From Burkholderia sp. SRS-W-2-2016 (GTDB lineage Bacteria; Pseudomonadota; Gammaproteobacteria; Burkholderiales; Burkholderiaceae), in contig NZ_MSDV01000014.1 in the NCBI RefSeq assembly GCF_001931485.1, positions 1 to 64,000 on the forward strand: 64,000 nucleotides of DNA, given 5' to 3'. The position numbers and the translations under genes are program-made. The notes beneath the pieces were generated by a model. It was not told the origin of the DNA. It ran no database searches and worked only from the letters and a program-made list of their open reading frames with translations. Positions 1 to 8,371 of the stretch are shown here, piece by piece. Position 1 is the first letter of the stretch. The number at the start of each line of letters is the position of its first letter.

Positions 1-103
1 GTGGTGGGGCGGCGTGTTGGGCGGGTTGGCGCGACGCGTTCCGTACCACAGTGTGGGTCGCGCTCGCGGCGTGCCGGCGAACGGCCTGGGAGTAACCCGT
101 GAT

Positions 104-126
104 CGCGCGAAAGGCCGTTTCGCGCG
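104..126. other. Perfect hairpin, possible terminator of a gene off the left edge
   Basis: Arms CGCGCGAAA and TTTCGCGCG are perfectly complementary around the loop GGCCG. No T tract follows, so this is not a classical intrinsic terminator. A short open frame entering from base 3 ends at TAA 91-93, just before the hairpin, which would fit the end of a gene outside the window, but its residues are not recognisable. Otherwise bases 1-176 hold nothing I can name. Confidence 0.3.
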
Positions 127-176
127 CGGTGCGACGCATTTAGACTGGGCGCAATCCCACCAGGAGAAAAGCGCCA

Positions 177-398
177 ATGACACCCGAAAAAATACTTTCG
201 ATGTTCGAACGGCAGTACCTGGAAGGCAAGACACCGCCCGATCTCGAAGCGACGTGCGCGGGTTTCGCGACGTGGCTGTCGACCGCGTGGGAGTTGCTCG
301 ACGGCAACGAGAAGACATTGTTGCTGACGGTCGGCGCGTCGCTGTGGCGCGAGGATTTCAACCTGCGCGCGGGGACCGCGACCAAGGATTTGTGGTGA
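177..398 (+). CDS. Small hypothetical protein (73 aa)
   Basis: I do not recognise a family. The start is well supported: AGGAGA lies about 9 bases before the ATG. The product is small, acidic in its first half, has no signal peptide or membrane segment, and contains a Trp/Leu-rich middle (WLSTAWELLDGNEKTLLLTV) that looks like one or two amphipathic helices. It stands alone, about 170 bases before the glutathione transferase gene and on the same strand. Codon use matches the surrounding genes, so it is probably a real lineage-specific gene. The function is unknown. Confidence 0.6.
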   Translation: MTPEKILSMFERQYLEGKTPPDLEATCAGFATWLSTAWELLDGNEKTLLLTVGASLWREDFNLRAGTATKDLW

Positions 399-520
399 GA
401 CTCATGGTGCGATGGTGCGCGTGAGCCGGGGGCCGTGACTCACGTCTGGCGGGCCAACGCGGCGGCGCGGGCGTGGTCGAGGGTTTCGCGTGGTCGCGCA
501 CGCGCTGAGCCGAGTCGGTT

Positions 521-526
521 TATATT
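521..526 (+). promoter_or_regulatory. Likely -10 box of the glutathione transferase gene
   Basis: TATATT lies 43 bases before the ATG at 569, in otherwise GC-rich sequence. No good -35 is visible at the expected distance, so this rests on the -10 and on position only. Confidence 0.35.
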
Positions 527-568
527 GGGCGCCTCTTGCAATTTCTCTCGCCGAGGCGACCTGTACCC

Positions 569-1276
569 ATGACCGATCTGTCCGCATTCCCGATCACGAA
601 AAAATGGCCGGCCGAGCATCCGGAGCGCATCCAGCTTTATTCGCTGCCGACGCCGAACGGCGTCAAAGTTTCGATCATGCTCGAGGAAACCGGCCTCGCG
701 TACGAACCGCATCTGGTGCGTTTCGATACCAACGATCAGATGACGCCCGAGTTTCTGTCGCTGAGCCCGAACAACAAGATTCCCGCGATCCTCGATCCGA
801 ACGGTCCGGACGGCAAGCCGCTGCCGCTGTTCGAGTCGGGCGCGATCCTGATCTATCTCGCCGATAAAAGCGGTCAGCTGATTCCGCGCGATACCGCCGG
901 TCGCTACGAAACGATCCAGTGGGTGATGTTCCAGATGGGCGGGATCGGGCCGATGTTCGGTCAGGTCGGCTTCTTCCATAAATTCGCCGGCAAGGAGTAT
1001 GAGGACAAGCGGCCGCGCGATCGCTACGTCGCCGAATCTAAGCGGCTGCTCGGCGTGCTCGAACAGCGCCTCGCGGGACGCGCGTGGGTGATGGGCGATC
1101 AGTACACGATCGCGGATATCTCGATTTTTCCGTGGGTGCGCAATCTGATCGGTTTCTACGAAGCGGGGGAGCTGGTCGGGATTCAGGACTTCCCGAACGT
1201 GCAGCGCGTGCTGGCGGCGTTCGTCGCGCGGCCGGCGGTGGCGCGGGGGTTGGATATTCCGAAGCGGCCGGGGTGA
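569..1276 (+). CDS. Glutathione S-transferase, YfcG/YghU (Nu-class) type
   Basis: 235 residues. The N-terminal thioredoxin-like domain contains LYSLPTPNGVKVSIMLEETG and the cis-Pro/glutathione-binding stretch NNKIPAILDP, followed by FESGAILIYLADKSG. The C-terminal helical domain has IQWVMFQMGGIGPMFGQV and YTIADISIFPW. The TPNG segment followed by a QMGGIGPMFGQ helix is characteristic of the YfcG/YghU group, which in E. coli shows disulfide-bond reductase rather than classical transferase activity. The ATG at 569 is preferred over an in-frame start 33 bases upstream because the family begins close to the basic/Tyr-rich first strand. Cytosolic and monocistronic, followed by a hairpin terminator. 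The exact substrate is not inferable. Confidence 0.9.
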   Translation: MTDLSAFPITKKWPAEHPERIQLYSLPTPNGVKVSIMLEETGLAYEPHLVRFDTNDQMTPEFLSLSPNNKIPAILDPNGPDGKPLPLFESGAILIYLADKSGQLIPRDTAGRYETIQWVMFQMGGIGPMFGQVGFFHKFAGKEYEDKRPRDRYVAESKRLLGVLEQRLAGRAWVMGDQYTIADISIFPWVRNLIGFYEAGELVGIQDFPNVQRVLAAFVARPAVARGLDIPKRPG

Positions 1277-1342
1277 TTGGGTGATGGTGCGCGCTTTGGT
1301 AGTCGCGCGCTGATTGATGATTGCTGATCGCTGATTGAAGCA

Positions 1343-1376
1343 AAAAGCCCCGCGGTGTGATGCCTGCGGGGCTTTT
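1343..1376. terminator. Bidirectional hairpin terminator
   Basis: Arms AAAAGCCCCGC (1343-1353) and GCGGGGCTTTT (1366-1376) form an 11-bp stem with A and T runs on both sides. It can end the glutathione transferase gene on the plus strand and the antitoxin-like gene on the minus strand. A near copy lies at 2329-2362. Confidence 0.85.
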
Positions 1377-1461
1377 CTTTATCCAGGTGATCCAGGCAGC
1401 ACGAGTAATCCGCCGGTTCTGCCACTGGGTTCTGAAATGGTGTGCCGTGCGGCTCGTGGGG

Positions 1462-1896
1462 TCAGGCTGCCTTCGGAAGCCAACCGGCCTCCGTATTCTG
1501 AAAGACGAGTTTCTCGTCGACTTTCCGATCCAGATTGGCGACGCGCTCGATCATGTCCTTGAGCCTGACGTTGCCGTCGATGGCCTCCAGATAAAGCGCG
1601 CGAAACATCCGGTCGGCGGTTTTCGGGATTTTGCCTTTCCTTTCCCATAGCGCAACCGTCTGTTCGGTCGTGCCGAGCAGATCGGCGAGCCGATGCTGGG
1701 ACAGGTCCAGTTCCTTGCGAAGGAAGCGGAACTCGGCGCCGGTCAGCTGATTCTTGCATGCGAGCTTGCGGCCGATCGCGCGATGCAGGCCGTCCGCGTC
1801 TTCAATCGATACCGCTTCGCCGTAGCTGGTTTTTCGTACGTGGTAGCCGTTTGCCAGCCACACGTTTTGCAGCCCTGTTTCTGTGTAGTGGTACAT
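1462..1896 (-). CDS. HTH antitoxin-like regulator paired with a DUF4258 protein
   Basis: 144 residues. A Cro/C1-type helix-turn-helix is visible around residues 52-95 (LTGAEFRFLRKELDLSQ then LADLLGTTEQTVALWE). It resembles the DNA-binding half of MqsA/HigA antitoxins, but the N-terminal part lacks the CxxC zinc motifs of MqsA and begins with the pattern MYHYTETGLQNVWLANGY. An AAGGAG ribosome site overlaps the TAA of the upstream gene and lies 5 bases before this ATG, so translation is probably coupled. By analogy with mqsRA and higBA (toxin gene first, antitoxin second), I infer that it neutralises the upstream product and represses the shared promoter at the palindrome 2222-2240. Alternatively it is a plain autoregulator. 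Confidence 0.75.
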   Translation of the reverse strand: MYHYTETGLQNVWLANGYHVRKTSYGEAVSIEDADGLHRAIGRKLACKNQLTGAEFRFLRKELDLSQHRLADLLGTTEQTVALWERKGKIPKTADRMFRALYLEAIDGNVRLKDMIERVANLDRKVDEKLVFQNTEAGWLPKAA

Positions 1897-1905
1897 GGCT
1901 TCTCC

Positions 1906-2169
1906 TTAAAACACCGTGATGATGACGATCCAGTTGCCGTGATCGTCACGTTCTAACGCCGCAGCCACTGAGACGTCGTCGCCGGCATGGCGCCAGGTTA
2001 GTGTGCATTGCCAGTTGCCGTGCAGGTTCAGGTGCGCCGGTTCGGATACGGCGCCGCGCCGAAGGCAGCTGTACACCTGAGTCGGCGTGATCTTGCGTTC
2101 TCGCATCCGCTGTTTGGCATGCTTGCGGAAGAAGACTCGAGCCGTGTCGGCGGCGGCTTCACGGATCAA
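1906..2169 (-). CDS. DUF4258 protein, putative toxin of a type II module
   Basis: 87 residues from the TTG at 2169. The DUF4258 signature is visible as HAKQRMRERKITPTQVY followed by a central LHGNWQCTLTW and a final beta strand ending NWIVIITVF. DUF4258 proteins are often small partners of HTH regulators and are suspected RNase-like toxins; toxicity is inferred here, not shown. It lies 9 bases before the HTH gene. The start is uncertain: no ATG is available, and the frame stays open and protein-like upstream (reading LLKLNDANLQR) to a CTG at 2202, so the true start may be CTG or the gene may have lost an ATG. Neither start has a strong ribosome site. Confidence 0.7.
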   Translation of the reverse strand: MIREAAADTARVFFRKHAKQRMRERKITPTQVYSCLRRGAVSEPAHLNLHGNWQCTLTWRHAGDDVSVAAALERDDHGNWIVIITVF

Positions 2170-2221
2170 CCTTTGGAGGTTGGCGTCGTTTAGCTTGAGC
2201 AGGGGTGGGCTTGACTGGCAT

Positions 2222-2240
2222 ACCCATAATTATTATGGGT
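2222..2240. promoter_or_regulatory. Perfect palindrome, probable operator of the toxin-antitoxin pair
   Basis: ACCCATAAT and ATTATGGGT are perfect 9-bp arms around a single T. The site is strongly AT-rich against its background and lies about 50 bases upstream of the DUF4258 gene on the minus strand. The minus strand reads CATAAT inside it, a plausible -10 box, so a repressor bound here would block transcription. Such a site is what one expects of an autoregulated antitoxin. Confidence 0.6.
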
Positions 2241-2328
2241 TGTGTCGGGGAAGGCAAGCGTGGCGGGCATGTGGTGTGGCAGTCGGACGCTGCATCGCCT
2301 GGAGACGGAGATCGGCACTCGATAAGCA

Positions 2329-2362
2329 AAAAGCCCCGCAGCGCGACGCATACGGGGCTTTT
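2329..2362 (-). terminator. Terminator downstream of tRNA-Arg
   Basis: Arms AAAAGCCCCG (2329-2338) and CGGGGCTTTT (2353-2362). Read on the minus strand, it follows the tRNA 3' end and finishes in a T run. Its outer sequence AGCAAAAAGCCCCGC is identical to that of the terminator at 1343, about 985 bases away. Confidence 0.8.
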
Positions 2363-2394
2363 CTGAGCAATCTGGGAGTAGCTGGGAAGCTATC

Positions 2395-2469
2395 TGGTCC
2401 CCCTGACAGGAATCGAACCTGTATCTAGCGCTTAGGAGGCACTTGTTCTATCCATTGAACTACAGGGAG
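2395..2469 (-). tRNA. tRNA-Arg, anticodon CCT
   Basis: A full cloverleaf can be folded on the minus strand. The acceptor CTCCCTG pairs with CAGGGGG, the D stem GTTC/GAAC and the anticodon stem AGTGC/GCGCT enclose the loop CTCCTAA (anticodon CCT), and the T arm is ACAGG-TTCGATT-CCTGT. The discriminator A is followed by an encoded CCA. It reads the rare arginine codon AGG. A terminator follows, and a toxin-antitoxin islet lies beyond that. Confidence 0.96.
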
Positions 2470-2625
2470 TGGACCGGGCTGACTGGAATCCGCGAGGACT
2501 GTTTAAGCCCGGATCCGCCAGCGAGCGCAGAGTATATCAAACCCTCCCAAGCAAAAGGAGGACCAAAAATAGCCGCGCACCAAGCCCCGTGCGTCAATCG
2601 TCCCAACCGGCCGCACAAAACCAAA

Positions 2626-2654
2626 CGGCCCGGCAAACATCGTCTGCCGGGCCG
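2626..2654 (-). terminator. Terminator of the rubredoxin gene
   Basis: Arms CGGCCCGGCA and TGCCGGGCCG form a perfect 10-bp stem. On the minus strand it is followed by TTTGGTTTTG, and it lies about 55 bases beyond the rubredoxin stop. Confidence 0.75.
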
Positions 2655-2709
2655 CCGCAAATCACAGGCCTATCTAACTACCTAACGAGCGCTGCGCAAA
2701 ATCCGAGTC

Positions 2710-2901
2710 TCAGAACTCCACCACCGCAAACTCCGCCTTACCCACATCGCACAGCGGGCAGCGCCAGTCTTCCGGGATAGCGGCGAAGCGCGTACCCGGC
2801 GCGATGCCTTCTTCGGGCAGGCCTTCTTCCTCGTTGTAGATCCAGCCGCAAATCAGGCAGACCCAGCTCTTGTATTCGGTCACATCGATTACTTCACTCA
2901 C
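2710..2901 (-). CDS. Rubredoxin
   Basis: 63 residues. Two CxxC knuckles are clear, CLIC near residue 15 and CPLC near residue 48, with the family hallmarks GWIYNEEEG, PGTRF and IPEDWRCPLC. The four cysteines bind a single iron. It is a cytosolic one-electron carrier, typically a partner of flavoprotein reductases in oxidative stress or alkane/aromatic oxidation. The start is a GTG at 2899-2901 preceded by GAGAGA 9 bases upstream; no ATG fits. It is a single-gene unit with its own terminator, and no partner reductase is nearby, so the electron donor and acceptor cannot be inferred. Confidence 0.95.
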   Translation of the reverse strand: MSEVIDVTEYKSWVCLICGWIYNEEEGLPEEGIAPGTRFAAIPEDWRCPLCDVGKAEFAVVEF

Positions 2902-3208
2902 GACAAACACTCTCTCATTCAATGCAATAGCCGACTGGTCTGCCCCCTTTTGGGGCAAGCGGCAACCCGCAATGTTACCGGAATTTGTCAAACCGGCCGC
3001 GAAGTCCGGATGCGGCGCTGCTAGTCTGTCAGGGAGCATCCCCCAGGCCGCTTCGACAAGCCGTGTCACGCACAGCGTGTATGCTTGATCCGCAGCGCTT
3101 TCGTTAGACGAAGCCCGCCGCGCACACACCCGCTTTCGCGACGCTCGATCCCGATCGAATGCGCGAGCAGCGTCGAGCGGCAGGCTCGAGTTCCCAAAGG
3201 AGAAAACG
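2902..3208. other. Divergent intergenic region, no gene seen
   Basis: These 307 bases separate the divergent rubredoxin and DUF4399 genes and must hold both promoters. On the minus strand TTGACA (2991-2986) is a perfect -35 but no good -10 follows at 16-18 bases. On the plus strand TATGCT (3079-3084) is a possible -10. I see no RNA gene or conserved frame. Confidence 0.4.
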
Positions 3209-3610
3209 ATGTTCAAGAACAAATGGTTGGCCGGTATCGCTGCGGCGGGACTGATCGCCGTGTCGGGTGCGGCCCAGGCCGCGAGCGTGTCCTTCGTGCA
3301 GCCGGCCGACGGCGCGACCGTCAGCAATCCGGTGCACGTCGTGTTCGCCGTCGACGGCGCGAAGATCGCGCCCGCCGGCACGATGACCGACGGCACCGGG
3401 CACCATCATCTGCTGATCGACGGCAAGCCGCTGCCGAAGGGCGAGGTGATCCCCGCGAACGACAAGGCGCTGCACTTCGGCAAGGGCCAAACCGAAACCG
3501 ATCTGACGCTGCCGCCGGGCGACCACACGCTGACGCTGCAATTCGGCGACGGCGCGCATCGCTCGTACGGGCCGGAGATGAGCAAGACGATCACGGTCCA
3601 CGTGAAGTGA
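3209..3610 (+). CDS. Periplasmic DUF4399 protein
   Basis: 133 residues. A Sec signal peptide covers about residues 1-25 (MFKNKWLAGIAAAGLIAV) with a probable cut after AQA. The mature part has the DUF4399 pattern: VSFVQPADGATVSNPVHVVF, then GTGHHHLLID and a C-terminal LPPGDHTLTLQFGDGAHRSY. The fold is expected to be immunoglobulin-like, and the His triplet and acidic residues suggest possible metal binding, but no function is established for the family. AAAGGAGA sits 7 bases before the ATG. Monocistronic between rubredoxin (divergent) and uup. Confidence 0.9.
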   Translation: MFKNKWLAGIAAAGLIAVSGAAQAASVSFVQPADGATVSNPVHVVFAVDGAKIAPAGTMTDGTGHHHLLIDGKPLPKGEVIPANDKALHFGKGQTETDLTLPPGDHTLTLQFGDGAHRSYGPEMSKTITVHVK

Positions 3611-3812
3611 GATAGCGGCTGTTCTGTCAAACGTGGGCGCGCGCAGATCGATTGCGCCGCCCGCGTCGTGCGCTCAACAAGCGCGATCGGGCCGCCGCCC
3701 GCCTGAATTCCCCGTGCTCCTCAAAGCGCCGAGCCTTCCGCCGCAACCCTGCAACGCGCTGGGCCTTCCCGCCGCCGCCCGCAAACCCCCAAGCCTCCCG
3801 CCTCCCGCCCGG

Positions 3813-3818
3813 TACAAT
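3813..3818 (+). promoter_or_regulatory. Likely -10 box of uup
   Basis: TACAAT, in the context GGTACAATAAG, lies 36 bases before the uup ATG. No recognisable -35 at 16-18 bases. The same GGTACAAT context recurs in front of other genes in this window. Confidence 0.5.
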
Positions 3819-3854
3819 AAGCAGTTCCGACCCATCGCTGCTTTTCCCATTCCC

Positions 3855-5789
<1,935 letters not shown>

Positions 5790-6083
5790 TGAGCGGGTAA
5801 CGCGGCGGCGCGCAAGCGTCATCTGACGCGGCTTCAATTGCACGAATAGTCCGGCCAGCACAAACAGAAACATAAAAGCAGAAACGGCAAAGCGCAGCCG
5901 CGCATCGATCTCATCAAGTCTCACCGCGCCTCACCGCGCCGCGCATCGAAAGCGCGCACGTTCGTGCGGATTCACCGGCCCACCTGGCCGGACGGCACAT
6001 CGCGCGGATCGCCCATAACCGTCACGGCGCGGTGTAATCGCCCGCTTTCCCTTGTCCAGCCGGCCAATTGCGACCGATGTCAA

Positions 6084-6111
6084 TTGCCGCCGTGATCTAA
6101 ATCAGTACAAT
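6084..6111 (+). promoter_or_regulatory. Likely promoter of parE-parC
   Basis: TTGCCG (6084-6089), a 16-base spacer, and TACAAT (6106-6111). Transcription would begin near 6118, giving a leader of about 208 bases before the parE ATG. The rest of 5790-6325 (536 bases without a gene) holds a tandem duplication of TCACCGCGCC (5921-5940), small hairpins (5955-5968, 5975-5991), and the leader structures listed separately. Confidence 0.5.
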
Positions 6112-6197
6112 ACCCCGCGAACAAGCTCCCCCAGCGCTCTGCGCGGCCGCGTCCCGCAGTTGAGCACGCGTGAGGGGAGCCGCGCGACAAAACAGCT

Positions 6198-6250
6198 TGC
6201 CCGCAGCGCGGGCACCCCACCTAACTCTGTTGTTTCGTTTCGCTTTTTTT
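6198..6250 (+). promoter_or_regulatory. Leader hairpin followed by T-rich tract upstream of parE
   Basis: TGCCCGC (6198-6204) and GCGGGCA (6208-6214) form a 7-bp hairpin. A pyrimidine/T-rich run follows, ending in CTTTTTTTG (6242-6250). The distance between hairpin and T run (about 28 bases) is too long for a classical terminator, so it may be a leader structure, a pause site or nothing. It sits inside the predicted parE 5' leader. Confidence 0.3.
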
Positions 6251-6264
6251 GAAAACTCAACGCC

Positions 6265-6299
6265 TTGTCCACGGACCTGTCCACAGGACCTGTGGACAA
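6265..6299. promoter_or_regulatory. Cluster of three DnaA-box-like sequences with a perfect inverted repeat
   Basis: TTGTCCACG (6265-6273), CTGTCCACA (6277-6285) and, reversed, TTGTCCACA (6291-6299) lie within 35 bases. The arms TGTCCACAG (6278-6286) and CTGTGGACA (6290-6298) form a perfect 9-bp inverted repeat around GAC. The reversed box differs from the DnaA consensus TTATCCACA at one base. The cluster is 27 bases before the parE ATG, so it could act as a DNA site or as an mRNA hairpin. Confidence 0.55.
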
Positions 6300-6325
6300 C
6301 GATGAACCGACGCACCGAGTCAATC

Positions 6326-8311
6326 ATGTCTACGAAAAAGCCAAACGCCGCGTATAGCGAAGCGTCGATCAAGGTGTTGAAGGGTCTGGAGCCGGTCAAG
6401 CAACGACCCGGCATGTACACCCGCACCGAGAATCCGCTGCACATCATTCAGGAAGTCATCGACAACGCGTCGGACGAAGCCCTCGGCGGCTACGGCCGGC
6501 AAATCACCGTCACGTTGCACGCGGACCATTCGGTCTCGGTCGAGGACGACGGTCGCGGCATCCCGTTCGGCATGCACCCCGAAGAGGGCGTGCCGGTCGT
6601 CGAAATCGTGTTCACCCGCCTGCACGCGGGCGGCAAATTCGACAAGGCCGCCGGCGGCGCGTACACGTTCTCCGGCGGCCTGCACGGCGTCGGCGTGTCG
6701 GTCACCAACGCACTGTCCACCCGCCTCGACGTCACCGTGTGGCGCGACGGCAAGATCGCCGAACTGAGCTTTGCTCACGGCGACGTCGCCAAGCCGCTCG
6801 AAGTGCGCGCGGCCGCCAAAGGCGACAAGAAATCCGGCACGCGCGTGACCGCGTGGGCCGATCCGAAATATTTCGATTCGCCGAACCTGCCGCTCGGCGA
6901 ACTGCAACGTCTGCTGCGCTCGAAAGCGGTGCTGCTGCCGGGCGTCGAAGTCACGCTCGTCAACGAGAAAACCGGCGAACAGCAAAGCTGGAAATACGAA
7001 GACGGTCTGCGCGGCTACCTGCTCGAAGGGATGAACGGCAGCGACCTGCTGATCCCGTTGTTCGAAGGCGAGCGCTACGCGGAAAGCTCGCGTTCGAGCG
7101 AAGAGACCTTCGCCGAGGGCGAGGGCGCCGCATGGGTCGTCGCGTGGAGCGAGGAAGGTCCGCTCACGCGCGAGTCGTACGTGAACCTGATTCCGACGCC
7201 CGCGGGCGGCACCCACGAATCGGGTCTGCGCGACGGTCTGTTCCAGGCGGTCAAGAGCTTCGTCGAGTTGCACAACCTGCAGCCGAAGGGCGTCAAGCTG
7301 CTCGCCGAAGACGTGTTCGCGCGGGTGTCGTTCGTGCTGTCCGCGAAGGTGCTCGATCCGCAGTTCCAAGGCCAGATCAAGGAGCGTCTGAATAGCCGCG
7401 ACGCGGTCAAGCTGGTGTCGTCGTTCTCGCGCCCGGCGCTGGAACTGTGGCTGAACCAGCACGTCGAGCACGGCAAGAAGCTCGCCGATCTGGTGATCAA
7501 GCAGGCGCAGGCGCGCACCCGCGCCGGCCAGAAGGTCGAGAAGCGCAAGAGCTCGGGCGTCGCGGTGCTGCCGGGCAAGCTGACCGACTGCGAATCGACG
7601 GAAATCGGCCGCAACGAACTGTTCCTCGTCGAGGGCGATTCGGCCGGCGGCTCCGCGAAGATGGGGCGCGACAAGGAGTACCAGGCAATCCTGCCGTTGC
7701 GCGGCAAGGTGCTGAACACGTGGGAAACCGAACGCGACCGCCTGTTCGCGAACAACGAGGTGCACGACATCTCGGTCGCGATCGGCGTCGATCCGCACAA
7801 CCCGGACGACAAGGTCGATCTGTCGAATCTGCGCTACGGCAAGATCTGCATCCTGTCGGACGCGGACGTCGATGGTTCGCACATCCAGGTGTTGCTGCTC
7901 ACGCTGTTCTTCAAACACTTCCCGCAACTGATCGAACGCGGTCACGTGTGCGTCGCGCGTCCGCCGCTGTTTCGGGTCGATGCGCCCGCGCGCGGCAAGA
8001 AGCCCGCGCAGAAGCTGTACGCGCTCGACGAAGGCGAGCTCGAAGCGATTCTCGACAAGCTGCGCAAGGACGGTGTGCGCGACAGCCAGTGGTCGATCAG
8101 CCGTTTCAAGGGCTTGGGCGAAATGAGCGCCGAGCAGCTGTGGGATACGACGATGAATCCCGACACGCGTCGCCTGCAACCGGTCGCGCTCGGCGAGCTC
8201 GACTACGACGCCACCGTCGCGCGAATGACGATGCTGATGGGCAAGGGCGAAGCGGCGTCGCGCCGCAGCTGGCTCGAAGAAAAGGGCAACGAAGTGGAAG
8301 CGGATATCTGA
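6326..8311 (+). CDS. parE: DNA topoisomerase IV subunit B
   Basis: 661 residues. The N-terminal GHKL ATPase domain shows EVIDNASDEA, DDGRGIPFG and GGLHGVGVSVTNALS. The TOPRIM domain shows EGDSAGGSAK (Glu436) and the metal-binding DADVDGSH (Asp512, 514, 516). The length and the absence of the long GyrB insert fit ParE. With ParC it decatenates daughter chromosomes. The ATG at 6326 (MSTKKPNAAYSEASIKVLKG) is preferred; an ATG at 6302 is also in frame. parC follows after 60 bases on the same strand, so the two are surely co-transcribed. The leader carries the inverted repeat at 6265-6299. ParE is the target of aminocoumarins. Confidence 0.97.
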   Translation: MSTKKPNAAYSEASIKVLKGLEPVKQRPGMYTRTENPLHIIQEVIDNASDEALGGYGRQITVTLHADHSVSVEDDGRGIPFGMHPEEGVPVVEIVFTRLHAGGKFDKAAGGAYTFSGGLHGVGVSVTNALSTRLDVTVWRDGKIAELSFAHGDVAKPLEVRAAAKGDKKSGTRVTAWADPKYFDSPNLPLGELQRLLRSKAVLLPGVEVTLVNEKTGEQQSWKYEDGLRGYLLEGMNGSDLLIPLFEGERYAESSRSSEETFAEGEGAAWVVAWSEEGPLTRESYVNLIPTPAGGTHESGLRDGLFQAVKSFVELHNLQPKGVKLLAEDVFARVSFVLSAKVLDPQFQGQIKERLNSRDAVKLVSSFSRPALELWLNQHVEHGKKLADLVIKQAQARTRAGQKVEKRKSSGVAVLPGKLTDCESTEIGRNELFLVEGDSAGGSAKMGRDKEYQAILPLRGKVLNTWETERDRLFANNEVHDISVAIGVDPHNPDDKVDLSNLRYGKICILSDADVDGSHIQVLLLTLFFKHFPQLIERGHVCVARPPLFRVDAPARGKKPAQKLYALDEGELEAILDKLRKDGVRDSQWSISRFKGLGEMSAEQLWDTTMNPDTRRLQPVALGELDYDATVARMTMLMGKGEAASRRSWLEEKGNEVEADI

Positions 8312-8371
8312 GCGCGACACGCGCGCCATACCGCGGATCGACTTCAAGCCAAACACGGATACGGAATCTAG

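Noticed and set aside
14..424. Plus-strand frame overlapping the first small gene
   Set aside because: No ribosome site and an Arg-rich sequence. The 73-residue frame with AGGAGA is the better candidate.
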